64,000 nt of DNA, taken from contig JAEMWC010000014.1 in assembly GCA_016490735.1 (NCBI GenBank), positions 1,272,501 through 1,336,500 on the forward strand, in the 5' to 3' direction. The notes beneath the pieces are model-generated. The model did not search any database and was not told where the DNA came from. It saw nothing but the letters and a program-made list of their open reading frames with translations. The position numbers and the translations under genes are program-made. This document shows, piece by piece, positions 48,674 to 60,913 of this stretch (within the stretch, counting starts at the first letter, position 1; every line of letters starts with the position of its first letter). The DNA comes from Pachyseris speciosa (Eukaryota > Cnidaria > Anthozoa > Scleractinia > Pachyseridae).

Positions 48674-49547
48674 CCCTTAACGGACCAACTATGGCTACAG
48701 CCGTAGAAAATACCGCTTTTGCTTTCATGATTTACTTCTAGTTTAAATTTTGTCACAACGTCGTGATAATGTGTCCATAGCATCAACTGCTGTGCTTTGC
48801 AATCATCACAACCAATAAACCGACTGCAATTCCCGAATTCCGCTGCATATCACCGTCCGTTTGGCAGCAAAGCCCAAAATGCTAGTCTTTTGGGCAAAGA
48901 ATAACACCAAAAACATTGCCCAAATATCAACATTCCACATTTACAACAAACCTCAAGCTCTCTCCTTGGTATCTGCTATAAAAGTTTTCTCTCACACTTT
49001 CTGCCAGCCACGCTTCAGCCCGTTTCCGAGAGCTAATCTCGTGTGTCTTACCTTGCCTCGTTCACAGCCGCAAAGAATTCTGGGTAAATCTCCTACACCA
49101 ACAACATAGACTCTCCTTCGGTTCATTTCAAAGTTTTTCGATAAGTGTTGAGCCACCCAGCGCTCCCAGCAAAATATTGCATCGATGAGTTTTTTACCGG
49201 TCAAAACTAGCACAAATTGCCTTGGTAGGCCCCGGAATCCACTCGCAGAACGGCAAGAGAGACAGGTTCCATTTTGATTCACCATGCTTACATGCTTACA
49301 ACAGAGCGTGTTTGGCATCTCCGTCAACATGAAACCGCCTCTCATTTCAGGTTTCACGCCTTTACCCACATTCTAGCTTAATGATGCCAGCCTGGGGGCG
49401 AAAAACAACAGCCACTCGAGTTCCCAGTATTTCAAGACAGCAGATATTTTGGTAGTAACTCCACATATGGAGAAGATAAGTGTCCCAGACTATTAACTGC
49501 CCAAAATGTGTTGAATTAAATAGCAAACCCCTTTGGTACGCAAAGGG
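48674..49547. mobile_element. 874-bp TTAA-flanked element (piggyBac-like MITE)
   Basis: Flanked by TTAA on both sides (48670-48673 and 49548-49551). The termini CCCTTAACGGACC and (reverse complement) CCCTTTGCGTACC form an imperfect inverted repeat. Unit D lacks the insertion at the corresponding place (about 54915). TTAA targeting with CCC-starting ends is the hallmark of piggyBac-type transposons. No transposase is seen. Confidence 0.7.
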
Positions 49548-50494
49548 TTAAAAAATTTTTAGTTATGTTGTCTCGGTCTAAGTTGAAGTCGGTAAATTGC
49601 TTCCCCTACGGCAAATACGAAAATTGCCGGTCATAAAGCTTGTATCATGTTCCTGTATTATGATATATTAAACTTTTTTGTTTTCAACTTGTGCACCCTG
49701 GCTTACAGGCTAAAAATGTCCAGGAACTCCCCTGACTCCTAAAACCATAACAAAATCCAGAACAAGGAAACCATGTAAAGTAAATTACATGCACGTCAAA
49801 TCGCCAATATGCTGCCATAGTACTTCTGACATGAGTTTTGGGCAACTCTGATTATAGATCAAACAAACTTTCTTTAAAAAGAGGTAGTATCAACTTTGCT
49901 CTGCCCGTGATATCACCATTCACCCTGGCTTAATGATAAGTGCATCACACCAGTAAGTGAAAATTCATTCAAAGTTCTTCTGTCCACAGACTCAGATTCA
50001 CTTTCAATTCTCATACTTATGAAGTATAGTTTACTTTTTAGCTTGCTCTTGGGACAGTTCCCGCTTTCCCCATTTCCCGTTTGCGATGTTGAGTTTTAAC
50101 GGTCTCGGAAGGCACGATTAATCCATGGATCTGTGGACGGCCCGATTGCTTCACATTACCTGGGGGGACGGGGACACTAGAAAATAGCAGTAGATAGAGA
50201 ATGCGCGGTACTGTCATAGAAGTATAAGTGGATAAAAGTATGTAATATCTAGTTTGTTAGTTTTCGCATGAGTTTGGCAAGAGTCCCAAGGTTTTACAAC
50301 GCGCATTGTAGCTTGATGAGATCCCTTCCAATGGCCCGGAAGAAGACGCTTACAGTATACCATGTTCATCAATCCAAATATTGCTAGAAATAACAATTAC
50401 CGATTAAAGATACGGCGATAACAGTTTCAGTAAATGTGCGAAAAGTTGTGATACATCTGAGGAAAACACGAAAATCCGCATTCATTAAAGGCAG

Positions 50495-50500
50495 TTTATT
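50495..50500 (-). terminator. Poly(A) signal of family gene C
   Basis: AATAAA on the minus strand, about 310 nt past the stop, in the block conserved in all four units. Confidence 0.55.
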
Positions 50501-50806
50501 TTGAATGTCAACGCTTATTACTTTGAAATGATTGAAAAAATATTACCCATAGAAGCAGTCCCCCTACATTTCATTCTTATCACGGACTTAATCACTAGTT
50601 TAATAGACTGACGTAAATCTAATGGAAAACGTCTTACTAAAGTCACAGACATTTCAGCAAATTCATTAGTTTTCTTAACTGCACACTGCACTAATTATCA
50701 GCAAAAAATTTAGTTGTGCGAAGATTCTGATAGCGGTGCCATCTTTGTTTAAATGTTCATAAATTCCCTTTCCATTCCAAAATAGTACATGTTGCTGTCT
50801 TTACCT

Positions 50807-51451
50807 TTAAAAGCCAATTTTTAAGGTGAACGAACCAATGCCAAGCTCCAAGCCATCTTTTCCTAAAACCACGCCTCCCACGAAAGGCACCATGACACCA
50901 ATGCCTCCACATCCAGCTTGCACTTTACCTTTCATTCCCACTGCGGCACCAAGCTTGACGGGTCCAACTCCGACTTTACCTTCCACAAGTCTGGCCCCAG
51001 CGTTGATGTCAAAACCTCTGTCCAAGCCAGCTTCCACTGAGGCTAGGACACCCAGAGTTTTAACTTCCAATCCTAGTGGGCCAACGTGACATTCAGCCTC
51101 CCCGCCAATGTGTTCGTCAGTGAAGAAGAAGGCATCTTCAGAGGTTCCAGCTCCTGAGTATCTATGGGGTCCGTGAACCTGAACGGAAGTACGCTCGTTC
51201 ACTGATCTGAAACGACCAGCACTTGTGGCTGTAAAGTCACCTTTCAATTTACCGCGGCGAGTTCTATGCTGTACCCTGGGACCTTCATTGTACCCAGGTT
51301 TCCTGAACTCCTCATCCGGATCATAATGTAAGTCAATACTGAGACTACATCCATTTCTAACCATCCCCTCACCAAGCTCGGCATAGTCATCCTCGCTTGA
51401 ATCCTCGCTTGAATCCTCGCTTGAATCCTCTCTTGAATCCTTTTTCGCCAT
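50807..51451 (-). CDS. Unrecognised Gly/Val-rich family protein C (214 aa)
   Basis: The same fold pattern as the A and B proteins but with a different N-terminus. It starts MAKKD and carries an expanded acidic repeat (EDSS units, residues about 8-21) encoded by a 12-bp tandem repeat at about 51390-51441. The conserved C-terminal half (GPVKLGAAVGMKGK, VPFVGGVVLGKDGLELGIG) ends LKIGF. There is no signal peptide or membrane span. It is nearly identical to D in its last third and in the 3' UTR but very different in residues about 20-150. The acceptor AG at 51464-51463, 11 nt before the ATG, is conserved. No TATA box or exon 1 was found upstream, because the sequence switches to the LINE-bearing block at 52319. 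It could be silent, use an unrelated promoter, or be spliced from the D first exon. Confidence 0.75.
   Translation of the reverse strand: MAKKDSREDSSEDSSEDSSEDDYAELGEGMVRNGCSLSIDLHYDPDEEFRKPGYNEGPRVQHRTRRGKLKGDFTATSAGRFRSVNERTSVQVHGPHRYSGAGTSEDAFFFTDEHIGGEAECHVGPLGLEVKTLGVLASVEAGLDRGFDINAGARLVEGKVGVGPVKLGAAVGMKGKVQAGCGGIGVMVPFVGGVVLGKDGLELGIGSFTLKIGF
51390..51441. repeat. 12-bp coding minisatellite in gene C
   Basis: About four copies of a 12-bp unit (minus strand GATTCAAGCGAG, with one variant) encoding D-S-S/R-E repeats. Gene D has a single unit at the same place, so the array expanded in C or contracted in D. Confidence 0.85.
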
Positions 51452-52320
51452 AGACCGAAATACTGCAAAATTAAAGTAATTAACACCATGTTAACAATAC
51501 ATGAGCACATGGCAATGGACATTTCGCATTCACAAATTCACATTCACATTCGCAAATCAGAAAACTAAATGTTATCCCCAGGACTAACTACGGTTATCTC
51601 CCGTGACAACTAGTTTAAGATACTTGTTGCCAGGTAGTGAATTCTTTTGTTAATGATAGCACCCGTCGGACAACAAACATTGCCATTAATAAATCCAATT
51701 TGCCCCCAAATGTCCTAAAAAAATCGCGTGACATAGCGATCGAAAAGCAATGAAACCAAACGTGAGTTGTACGGCGCAAGATTTAAAAAAAAAAATTAAA
51801 TGACCACTATCTTAGAAAACAACATACAGGACTGATCTGACCATCTGCCACTGATCGGTTGAACATGTTCCGAAACAACTCGCCAAGGGGTTGTAAACCT
51901 ATTTTTTCAAATGACCTAGACAAGGGTACTGTAACTATATCAGGGGCACCCAAAGACATGTTTCGGTAGATATCTGTACGGTGGAGATTACTTCGCCTCA
52001 GGATTTCGACGTCGATTAAAGAGAGCACTCGGATGTTCTTAAGAAGATGTTGGTAAGGGCCATTGAAAATCAAAAAGAAAGTTTAGGGTTAGCCAAGCAT
52101 TTTTCAGAGATAATCAAGTCCAAAGCTGGAAAAAATAGAGACTTAGTATCTTTTTTCCAAAAAAAAAAAGAGATATTTCTCTGAATTCCTTAGAATTCCC
52201 GTTTACATACACCAAGGCAACAACAAACCACAAGCTTTGCAATACATAACAATTGGTGATATAAAAAGTACTTTTTATGTGGTATTTATTACAAGATCAT
52301 TGCACTGGAGCCAAATTTGA

Positions 52321-53363
52321 TCTTCGCGACAAAGAGGAGTGGTATTCAAAACGTCTTTTAATCCCCAATCTCAACTGTATAGTTAGCTATAAATCTACTA
52401 ACACGTAAGCCCCAAAATTTCTGACAAAATTAAACGTTACACATTCTACGCAGGATCTTAGTCATAACCTGCACGTATTCCCTAAGGGTGTTATTAAATG
52501 GTTATGTATAAATAAGTCCCACATGAGTAATTTCGTTTCAAACTTCCTGGTGAAGTCTGTAGTTAACAGACGAAACCGTTCGGATAATAATTAAACCTCA
52601 GTTCCACAAGATTTTGTTTCTTTGTGCTGCTCACTAGTACCTTGTTAAGCAGGTGAAAAATTGTGAGTCTTTGAGTTTGCTAAATCTTTTGACAATTTGC
52701 TAAAATAGTTTGTCTTTTTAATTCTATCCCACCCGGTTTACCAAATATCGTTCCTAAGGGAGCGAATGAATTGAAAACCTGCAACTTTCTATAATCCCGG
52801 ATTATGGTTGAAATGAACCATTGTTATTGCCAAACAATCGTTGTTTAGACTTAATCACCCGTAAACTGACCAAAACTCCCAATTTTCATTGAAAATGACC
52901 GTTGATTCTTTTGCAAAACCACGAAACGCCCTCGGACAACACACAAAAAAAACGCAACATCGTCTTGAAGTTTTTAAGACAAAAATTCCTTTAGAAGCTT
53001 AAAGTCTACATTGGCAGCAAACTTCGACTCCACTTCTTCCAATTTGTTCCACATTATATTTTCCTGTTCACGTCTTCAGCGCGACGTGGATAAAGCTATT
53101 GGATTTCAATTGCTCTCAATGGTCTGTAATTTTCGCGTTTGTAACCCAAAGGAATTCTGGGAAATTCTTGCTTAACCAAATCAAATCAAATCAAATTTAT
53201 TCAACTCAAATATTTACATTAGGTACACAGGCAAATAATATAAATAACAAATACATTAGAATGATCTTAGGACCCATTTTATCAAAATTGCCTGGCCGAC
53301 AGAAAAATACGACAAAACAAAAGGTTCATAAAGGTTTATTAAAATAAAATGAATAGAAATATA
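52321..53363. repeat. Duplicated block, copy 2 (matches 25.35-26.41 kb)
   Basis: Near-identical to 25353-26411. The left end abuts unit C. The right part is the 3' end of the LINE that continues to about 54.17 kb. Confidence 0.8.
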
Positions 53364-54175
53364 ACAATTTAGAATGACCTACAGGTAGCTTAGCTTATCG
53401 AGACAGGCCAGTCTATTGAAACAGAGGCAATTATATTACAGTACAGGATTAAAAAAAGATAAGTGTATTTGTGCGAGATTCAACAACAAAAAAGAGCTTG
53501 AGATACTAATATACTACTTACTTGTGCTTGCACTTGTGTCTTCTCTAATGATTCTTTAGATCAAATATTATTTTATTGATTTCAATGTAGCTATCTTCAG
53601 TTTTCATAATGTCAAATAGTACTCTTTTCATTTCTTTCTTAAAACTATTGTTTGGCAACTTTTTATTCTTTCAGGTATCCCATTCCACACTTTTGCTCCA
53701 ACACGTGAAAAAGAGTATTTTTGTAGGTCGATTCTATAATTTTTTGATAAAAACGTTTTGAGAGGTTGACGAGCGGGTAGAATATTTGTGTATGCTAGAA
53801 GTTCTACAGAAAAGATTTAGAATATTTGACGGTGCTTGTTTTGCATTTATATCATACATTAAGTTTGCGACCGCTTGGACATAAAGGAAACTTATAGGTA
53901 AAACGTTAGTTTTGACAAATAGAGGGATAGCGTGCTCATTTCTGTCTGAAAAGTGAATCAAGCGTAGGGTACGCTTCTGTAAGATATTGAGTTTATTTAC
54001 ATGTGTTTTAGAGGTGTGGCCCAGGAAATAAGTCCATAGGCGAGATAAGGTGTTATAAGAGCATTATAAATATTTATAAGAACACAAAATGGTATATAAT
54101 GTCTTAGTTTACTTAACATTTCAACAGCTATTATTCAGAGTAATGTACCATTTTACAGGTCTCTGAACTGATAAT
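53180..54175 (-). mobile_element. LINE 3' portion (RT C-terminal tail and 3' UTR)
   Basis: Minus-strand frames show the RT C-terminal region in pieces (RNEHAIPLFVKTNVLPISFL, then NYRIDLQKYSFSRVGAKVW around 53720-53690, KKLPNNSFKKEMKR). A 3' UTR follows, with an (ATTTG)n tail at 53180-53200. The motif resembles the CR1/L2-type tail seen at 739-927. Frameshifts and 5' truncation make it a dead copy. The clade is tentative. Confidence 0.65.
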
Positions 54176-55899
54176 CAGTCAGTTCACGAATTGAGAAGGC
54201 ACGTTCACGACACTGTTCTGCTCAAAGTGATTATGGGACGTATTATAAACCAGTTCTCTAGTTCCAGCTACACTTATCATGGGACAATTTAAGACAACTT
54301 TGATCCAATAAAGGCGGGCTATTAAAGCAAATCCGTTAAAGATGGTCTCTAACCCATAGTTTAAAAAAATTATACGAAAGTAGGCACGAGGCACTTTCCT
54401 GGGCCTACAGCTGATTACTCCAAATCTATCTATACACAAGAAAAAAAACCAATGATGCTAAGGTAGCAGTATTTAAGCACATTCCTGGCAACTGACACAG
54501 AGAACAGATGAAATAGTTTTGGTTACAACAGCTGTGTTTTCTTTTTGTATAAAATTAATTTATAATATTGAACAAATAGAGCTTCTCTTGGCAGCAGGAG
54601 AACCAGGGTCTCCTTGCTCAAGCCCCTCCTGGGGAAATGGCTTGGGTTGGGCTCACCCCGAATTTTGATCTATTTCAGGCTTGCGATCACACGCTGATAA
54701 ATTTACAAAAACGTGCAATGATGGTACACCATCGCGATATTCTTGATCTAGATTCTAGATGAAATCGTTGGTTCTGTTTTGACTAATGCTCTGCAACATT
54801 TGTCGTACTGAAATAATCTTAGTACTTTTAAACCAGAGGCGAGGTAAGTTCCAATTAGGTGGCTATAGGATAATTCGCCTTTAAGGTTAAAAAAAACTTA
54901 ACTGTGTAACTTGAAACATTTTTCAGTTATGTTGTCTCGGTCTAAGTTGAACTCGGTAAATGGCTTCCGCTACGGCTATATTATGCTATGTTAAACTTTT
55001 TTTACAATTTGTTCACCCTGGCTTACAGGTTAAAAATGTCCAGGAACGTCCCCGACTCCTAAAACCATAACAAAATCCAGAACAAGGAAACCATGTAAAA
55101 CAAAATGTAAAGTAAATCACATGTACGTCAAATTGCCAATATGCTGCCATAGTACTTCTGACATGAGTTTTGTAAAACTCTGATTATAGATCAAACAAAC
55201 TTTCTTTAAAAAGAGGTAGTATCAACTTTATTCTGTCCGTGATATCACCATGGCTTAATGATTAGTGCATCACACCAGTAAGTTGACATTTATTGATTCA
55301 AAGTTCTTCTGTCTGCAGACTAAGATTCACATTCAATTCTCATAATTATAGGTATTCTCATACTCATACTTACAATACAATTCTCAATACTTCTCAATGC
55401 TTACATACAATTTTATACTTATAGGAATAGTTTACTTTTTAGCTTGCTCTTGAGATAGTTCCCGCTTTCCCCATTTCCCCTTTGCGATGCTGAGTTTAAA
55501 CGGTCTCGGAAAGCAAGATTAGTCCATGAAACTGTGGACGGCCCGATTGTTTCAACATTACCTGGGGGGACGGGGGTGCTAAAAAATAGCAGTAGATGGA
55601 GAATGCGCGGTACTGTGATAGAATCATAGAAGGATAAGTGGATAGAAGTATGTAATATCTAGTTTGTTAGTTTTCGCATGAGTTTGACAAGAGTCCCAAG
55701 GTCTTATAACCCGAATTGTAGTTTGATGAGATCCCGTCCAGTGGCCCGGAAGAAGACGCTAATATCATGTTCATCAATCCAAATATTGCTAGAAATAACA
55801 ATTACCGATTAAAGATACGGCGATAACAGTTTCAGTAAATGTGCGAAAAGTTGTGATACATCTGAGGAAAACACGAAAATCCGCATTCATTAAAGGCAG

Positions 55900-55905
55900 T
55901 TTATT
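55900..55905 (-). terminator. Poly(A) signal of family gene D
   Basis: AATAAA on the minus strand in the same conserved block, about 310 nt past the stop. Confidence 0.55.
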
Positions 55906-56211
55906 TTGAATGTCAACGCTTATTACTTTGAAATGATTGAAAAAATATTACCCATAGAAGCAGTCCCCCTACATTTCATTCTTATCACGGACTTAATCAC
56001 TAGTTTAATAGACTGACGTAAATCTAATGGAAAACGTCTTACTAAAGTCACAGACATTTCAGCAAATTCATTAGTTTTCTTAACTGCACACTGCACTAAT
56101 TATCAGCAAAAAATTTAGTTGTGCGAAGATTCTGATAGCGGTGCCATCTTTGTTTAAATGTTCATAAATTCCCTTTCCATTCCAAAATAGTACATGTTGC
56201 TGTCTTTACCT

Positions 56212-56820
56212 TTAAAAGCCAATTTTTAAGGTGAACGAACCAATGCCAAGCTCCAAGCCATCTTTTCCTAAAACCACGCCTCCCACGAAAGGCACCATGA
56301 CACCAATGCCTCCACATCCAGCTTGCACTTTACCTTTCACTCCCACTGCGGCACCAAGCTTGACGGGTCCAACGTCGACTTTACCTTCCAAAAGTCTGCC
56401 CCCAGCGTTGACGTCAAAACCTCTGTCCAAGCCAGCTTCCACTGAGGCTAGGACACCCAGAGTTTTAACTTCCAATCCTAGTGGGCCAACGTGACATTCA
56501 GCCTCCCCGCCCTTGCCTTCGCCAGCGAGGAAGAAGGCATCTTCAGAGGCTCCAGCTCCTAAGTATCCATGGGGTCCGTGAGCCTGAGTGGAAGTACGCT
56601 CCTTCACTGATCTGAAACGACCAACACTTCCGGTTGTAAAGGTACCTTTCAATTTACCCCGACATGTTCTATGCTGTACCCTGGGACCTTCATTGTACCC
56701 AGGTTTCCTGAACTCCTTATCCGAATCATAATTGCAGTCAATACCGAGACTACATCCAAATCTAACCATCCCATCACCAAGCTCATAGTCATCCTCGCTT
56801 GAATCATCCTTTTTCGCCAT
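56212..56820 (-). CDS. Unrecognised Gly/Val-rich family protein D (202 aa)
   Basis: The closest relative of C: starts MAKKD, has one short EDD acidic run, a variable middle and the conserved C-terminal Gly/Val-rich half ending LKIGF. Most of the 28 or so amino-acid differences from C lie between residues 15 and 150, for example the segments FLAGEGKGG versus FFTDEHIGG and TFTTGSVG versus DFTATSAG. The flanking 3' UTR and intron are almost unchanged. The acceptor AG at 56833-56832 lies 11 nt before the ATG. The inferred donor at 60784 and TATATATA at 60913-60906 give a complete two-exon gene with an intron of about 3.95 kb that contains a 1.6-kb transposon. No signal peptide. Function unknown. 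Confidence 0.8.
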   Translation of the reverse strand: MAKKDDSSEDDYELGDGMVRFGCSLGIDCNYDSDKEFRKPGYNEGPRVQHRTCRGKLKGTFTTGSVGRFRSVKERTSTQAHGPHGYLGAGASEDAFFLAGEGKGGEAECHVGPLGLEVKTLGVLASVEAGLDRGFDVNAGGRLLEGKVDVGPVKLGAAVGVKGKVQAGCGGIGVMVPFVGGVVLGKDGLELGIGSFTLKIGF

Positions 56821-58138
56821 AGACCGAAATACTGCAAAATTAAAGTAATTAACACCATGTTAACAATACATGAGCACATGTCAATGGACATTTCGCATTC
56901 ACAAATTCACATTCACATTCGCAAATCAGAAAACTAAATGTTATCCCCAGGACTAACTACGGTTATCTCCCGTGACAACTAGTTTAAGATACTTGTTGCC
57001 AGGTTGTGAATTCTTATGTTAATGATAGCACCCGTCGGACAACAAACATTGCCATTAATAAATTCGAATTTGCCCCCAAATGTCCTAAAAAAATCGCGTG
57101 ACATAGCGATCGAAAAGCAATGAAACCAAACGTGAGTTGTACGGCGCAAGATTTTAAAAAAAAAATTTTATTACCATTATCTTATAAAACAACATACAGG
57201 ACTGGTCTGACCATCTGTCACTGATCGGTTGAACATGTTCCGAAACAACTCGCCAAGGGGTTGTAAACCTATTTTTTCAAATGACCTAGACAAGGGTACT
57301 GTAACTATATCAGGGGCACCCAAAGACATGTTTCGGTAGATATCTGTACGGTGGAGATTACTTCGCCTCAGCATTTCGGCGTCGATTAAAGAGTGCACTC
57401 GGATGTTCTTAAGAAGATGTTGGTAAGGGCCATTGAAAATCAAAAAGAAAGTTTAGGGTTAGCCAAGCATTTTTCAGAGATAATCAAGTCCAAAGCTGGA
57501 AAAAAAATAGAGACTTAGTATCTTTTTTCCAAAAAAAAAGAAGAAGAAATATTTCTATGAATTCCTTAGAATTCCCGTTTACATACACCAAGGCAACAAC
57601 AAACCACAAGCTTTGAAATACATAACAACTGGTGATATAAAAACTACTTTTTATGTGGTATTTATTACAAAATCATTGCACTGGAGCCAAATTTGACCCT
57701 GACTTCTCTTTTATAATAGAGCAAAAAACAGTCTAAATATATTTTGCGTACTGTGAAAAAAATCATCATGTGCTGAGTAGGCTTACCATTTTCATTTTAT
57801 TGGCCATTTGGGAGTTTCGCAGGGAACTGGGGCGAGTTTCAAATTTTAACTAATCGATAAATTGACACCATCACATAAAATATAACATTGAGATTGGCCA
57901 AGTGCCTAAGTTTGATGGTTTTAGGTTTGTTGGTTATGGACTTTAAAACATAGTTCAAAATTCATACAAACGTCTCTAAGTTTGATGCTGCGTCCCCCAA
58001 AACCATACAAACGCTTACAAAAATATGGTTACAATCAAGACAAACAGTCTTCCAAGCACTATTATACCGTGGAAGTACTTTGCTTGGATATGTCTTTTAC
58101 TTAATTTATTATTTTTTCTACAAAAAGTGGGGGGTCCT

Positions 58139-58155
58139 GCCCCCCCCCCCCCCGG
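58139..58155. repeat. Poly-C run
   Basis: A 15-bp-plus run of C preceded by a G-rich word, in a segment of unit D (about 57700-58280) that I cannot match to the other units. No gene is seen in this segment. Confidence 0.8.
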
Positions 58156-58637
58156 CCCAACCCCCTGCGCGGTCCCTGCTATAGGAGGCACCGTCCTTAA
58201 GCATCATAAGGTACTCTGTAGAAAATGCCTTTCTGCAACTTTTGGTTGATTTGGCTCGTTGGGGGCCCCTGCTATATTATATTGGACCGTAACGAGCATA
58301 GTAGACAACATATTATAAGAAGACGGTAATTCCAAGGTCCCTATGCGACCTCAAGTAACTCCATCAGAGTATACAAGCAAAACGCCTATATCTTCTTTTA
58401 TTACGGCCGCAAACAGCACAAAGGATACTATATACCTTCTTTCCGGTATATTAGTCTGGCATCAGAACACGAGTTATATGACAACTATTTGGCAGAAAAA
58501 CTTAACGAATAATTAAAAGAATAATACTGACAACATAAGAGTGTACTGATCAACCACCTTTTCCGGAATTTCAAACAGTAAAATCTTAAGAAGTTATCAA
58601 GTTAACGACAGACTAACCACTTTTCTAAACGCAAGTT

Positions 58638-60250
58638 AGTAGTGTAGTAATTGGCGGTTCTGGTACATTTTTCAAAAATCAATGTAAAATACAAATTGCG
58701 CTCGTATTTTGACAATTTTGTTTAGTTATGATAGGTTTACAAAAAGCTAAGGTCAAATATTTTGAAATCTTCCTTCAAAATCCAAAGGTTAAATCAGTCA
58801 TAAAATGATAACGTAATCTATCATCATACTCTGAGTGGTGCTTGAAATGCGGAAGAACCCATGAGAATCTTGCGAACACCGGAATTTGCGGTCTGATGAC
58901 TTCTTCGCTAAAATGAAAGGAAATAATTTAAAATTCGGACAGACTAATGTAATTTTTCCAGGAATGTTTTTTATTTGACTTTTATATTATGTATTTTACC
59001 ATGATCGCGAAGAATATTTCAAAGAAAAGGAAGTGTTTATCTCGTTACGATCGTCCGGAAATACGGCTACTTCTCCGGAATTTGGGCACCGAATTACAAA
59101 GAACAATTACAAAGAAACCAAAGAGCTTCACGCGATGAAGCTTCACGCGCTAATTACCAGTAGTAGAAGCTACATTGTGGCCAAGTTTTAGCTCTTTAAT
59201 GCTGTTTTATGGTAAGATATTACAGTTTTGCATAAAGTGTCCGAAAATAGGGCAGGTAACTGTACATGAAAAAAAGTAGAAAGTTAAGTTAAAGTGCCCA
59301 AATTTTTTTTTTCACAAGTTCCAGACGTTTCGGGCATAGCCCGTCATCGAACGGACGATGGACAGGTTCGCCCCTGAAATGAATGAAGAGCCTTCCGATT
59401 TCAATCGATTTCTACAGCATATTTAACTTTATCCATGTATTTAGGTGTATGAGTGTTTCCCACAAAATTAAAGTTTAGTCTTTCTTGACTTTTTCCCCGC
59501 TGCTGGTCACCATTTATCTCGCGTTGTTTCTCACTGATATTTCGCCTGTTTCCTCCTGCTCTCAGCAGTTCTCTTTCACGTCAAACTTCGCCAATTCGTG
59601 ACCTGGAAAAGGAAAGCGGCCCAGGTATCCCCCAGGTATGGGTTAATATTTTCTTGCCCATGGCGTGCACCTACGGCAAAAGCCAGCAGCATTTCATCGA
59701 CCGCACAGAATTTTACACAAACTGTACGAGTTCCACAGAATCAGTTTACACAAACTGTATAATTTTTAAAAATTTTTGTACAGCTTGTAGGATATTTTGT
59801 GTAATCATCTGATTGGTTAAGAGTAATCAGTTGGCAATCATACCATGCCAAAACAATAGCTAGTCGATGACGCATTCGACGAGGGAAAGATTGCCTGTAT
59901 TTCCGAGAATATCACGCACCGATGATAGCATATGCAATTGACTGAAAACTAAATCATGCGTTTCGTGACCACGTATTTTATAGACCATGTAATTTTGAAA
60001 ATATAGTTTACACTGATTTTAAAAATGCACCACCTCATTCTGACAATTTATTCCAATTTATTCCAAGAATTTGTTACGAAACATTTTTCCTGATTTAACC
60101 ATGGAATTTTGAAGGAAAAATTTCGAAATATTTGACCTTACCTTTTTGAAAACTGATCCTTAGCTAAACAAAATTGTCAAAATACGAGTGCAATTTGTAT
60201 TTTATTTGATTTTTTAAAAATTTGCCAGAACCGCCAATTACTGCACTGCT
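58638..60250. mobile_element. 1.6-kb long-TIR transposon in the intron of gene D
   Basis: The ends AGTAGTGTAGTAATTGGCGG and (as reverse complement) AGCAGTGCAGTAATTGGCGG start terminal inverted repeats that stay recognisable for about 170 bp (shared words: TATTTTGACAATTTTGTTTA, TCAAATATTT). CAAGTT flanks both sides (58632-58637 and 60251-60256). Units A and B lack it (continuous CCAAGTTATCTTCCC or equivalent). No transposase frame is seen, so it is non-autonomous. The superfamily is undetermined; the terminal CAGTG is hAT-like but the duplication is not 8 bp. Confidence 0.65.
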
Positions 60251-60784
60251 CAAGTTGTCTTCCCTTCTGAATAGTATGATTATCTTCTGCTCGTGCTGGT
60301 TTCATTTTTCGTTTGCTTCACTTTGGTTTTAAGGCTGGCGGAAGTCGTATAAGATGAACTGCGCTTAATTCAGTAAACGAAGTGAAACATTGGCTGTGTA
60401 AATTCATAAAATCACTCAGGAAGACTGCTGCATGATCGTAATACTGGCCAGACGATTAACCTGGTTTTGAATTGCTCTAAGTCATTGCTGTCACTTTAGT
60501 TTTCCTTGTATAGCTCGCCATCTTGGACTGATTGTTTGATTCATTTGTTTTCGCGATGTGGAAATATAAAGAAACTGGCTTTTGTTGATATCAAAGCAAG
60601 CATCCCGTGCGCGGATTATTTATTCCTTAGCAGTTTAAGAAAGCCTCTCAACAGGATGAACGCTGGAAGATTTTTAAAGGAAAACAAGACATTGTAAGGC
60701 AGAAAGCGAAAAACACGAGAACGAAGGCAAAAAGCAAGTGGTCAGTTTCACTCTTAGTACTTCAGTGCAATTAACTTAACTTAC

Positions 60785-60913
60785 CTTGAACAGTGGTTAC
60801 CATTCTTCACCGTTGCAAAATCGTTGTGAGCCGGATAATATGTTGCAGCCAAAGTGCAAGCTAGTCAGACAAACCTTCTTTGTAATCTCTTGGAAGAGGG
60901 CACCGTATATATA
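60785..60913 (-). promoter_or_regulatory. TATA box and non-coding exon 1 of gene D
   Basis: TATATATA at 60913-60906 (minus), then a conserved segment ending AAG followed by GTAAGT (exon end 60785). It aligns with 20223-20349 and 39928-40054. Confidence 0.55.

Larger units (their letters stand above)
47600..52318. repeat. Segmental duplication, unit C
   Basis: Aligns patchily with 54430-57700 (unit D). The agreement is near-perfect between 50377-51740 and 55782-57110, except within the CDS. C-only stretches include about 47800-48370 and the TTAA-flanked element at 48674-49547. The unit ends at 52318, where the block shared with 25.35 kb starts, so the part of D that contains the promoter and exon 1 is missing. 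Confidence 0.8.
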
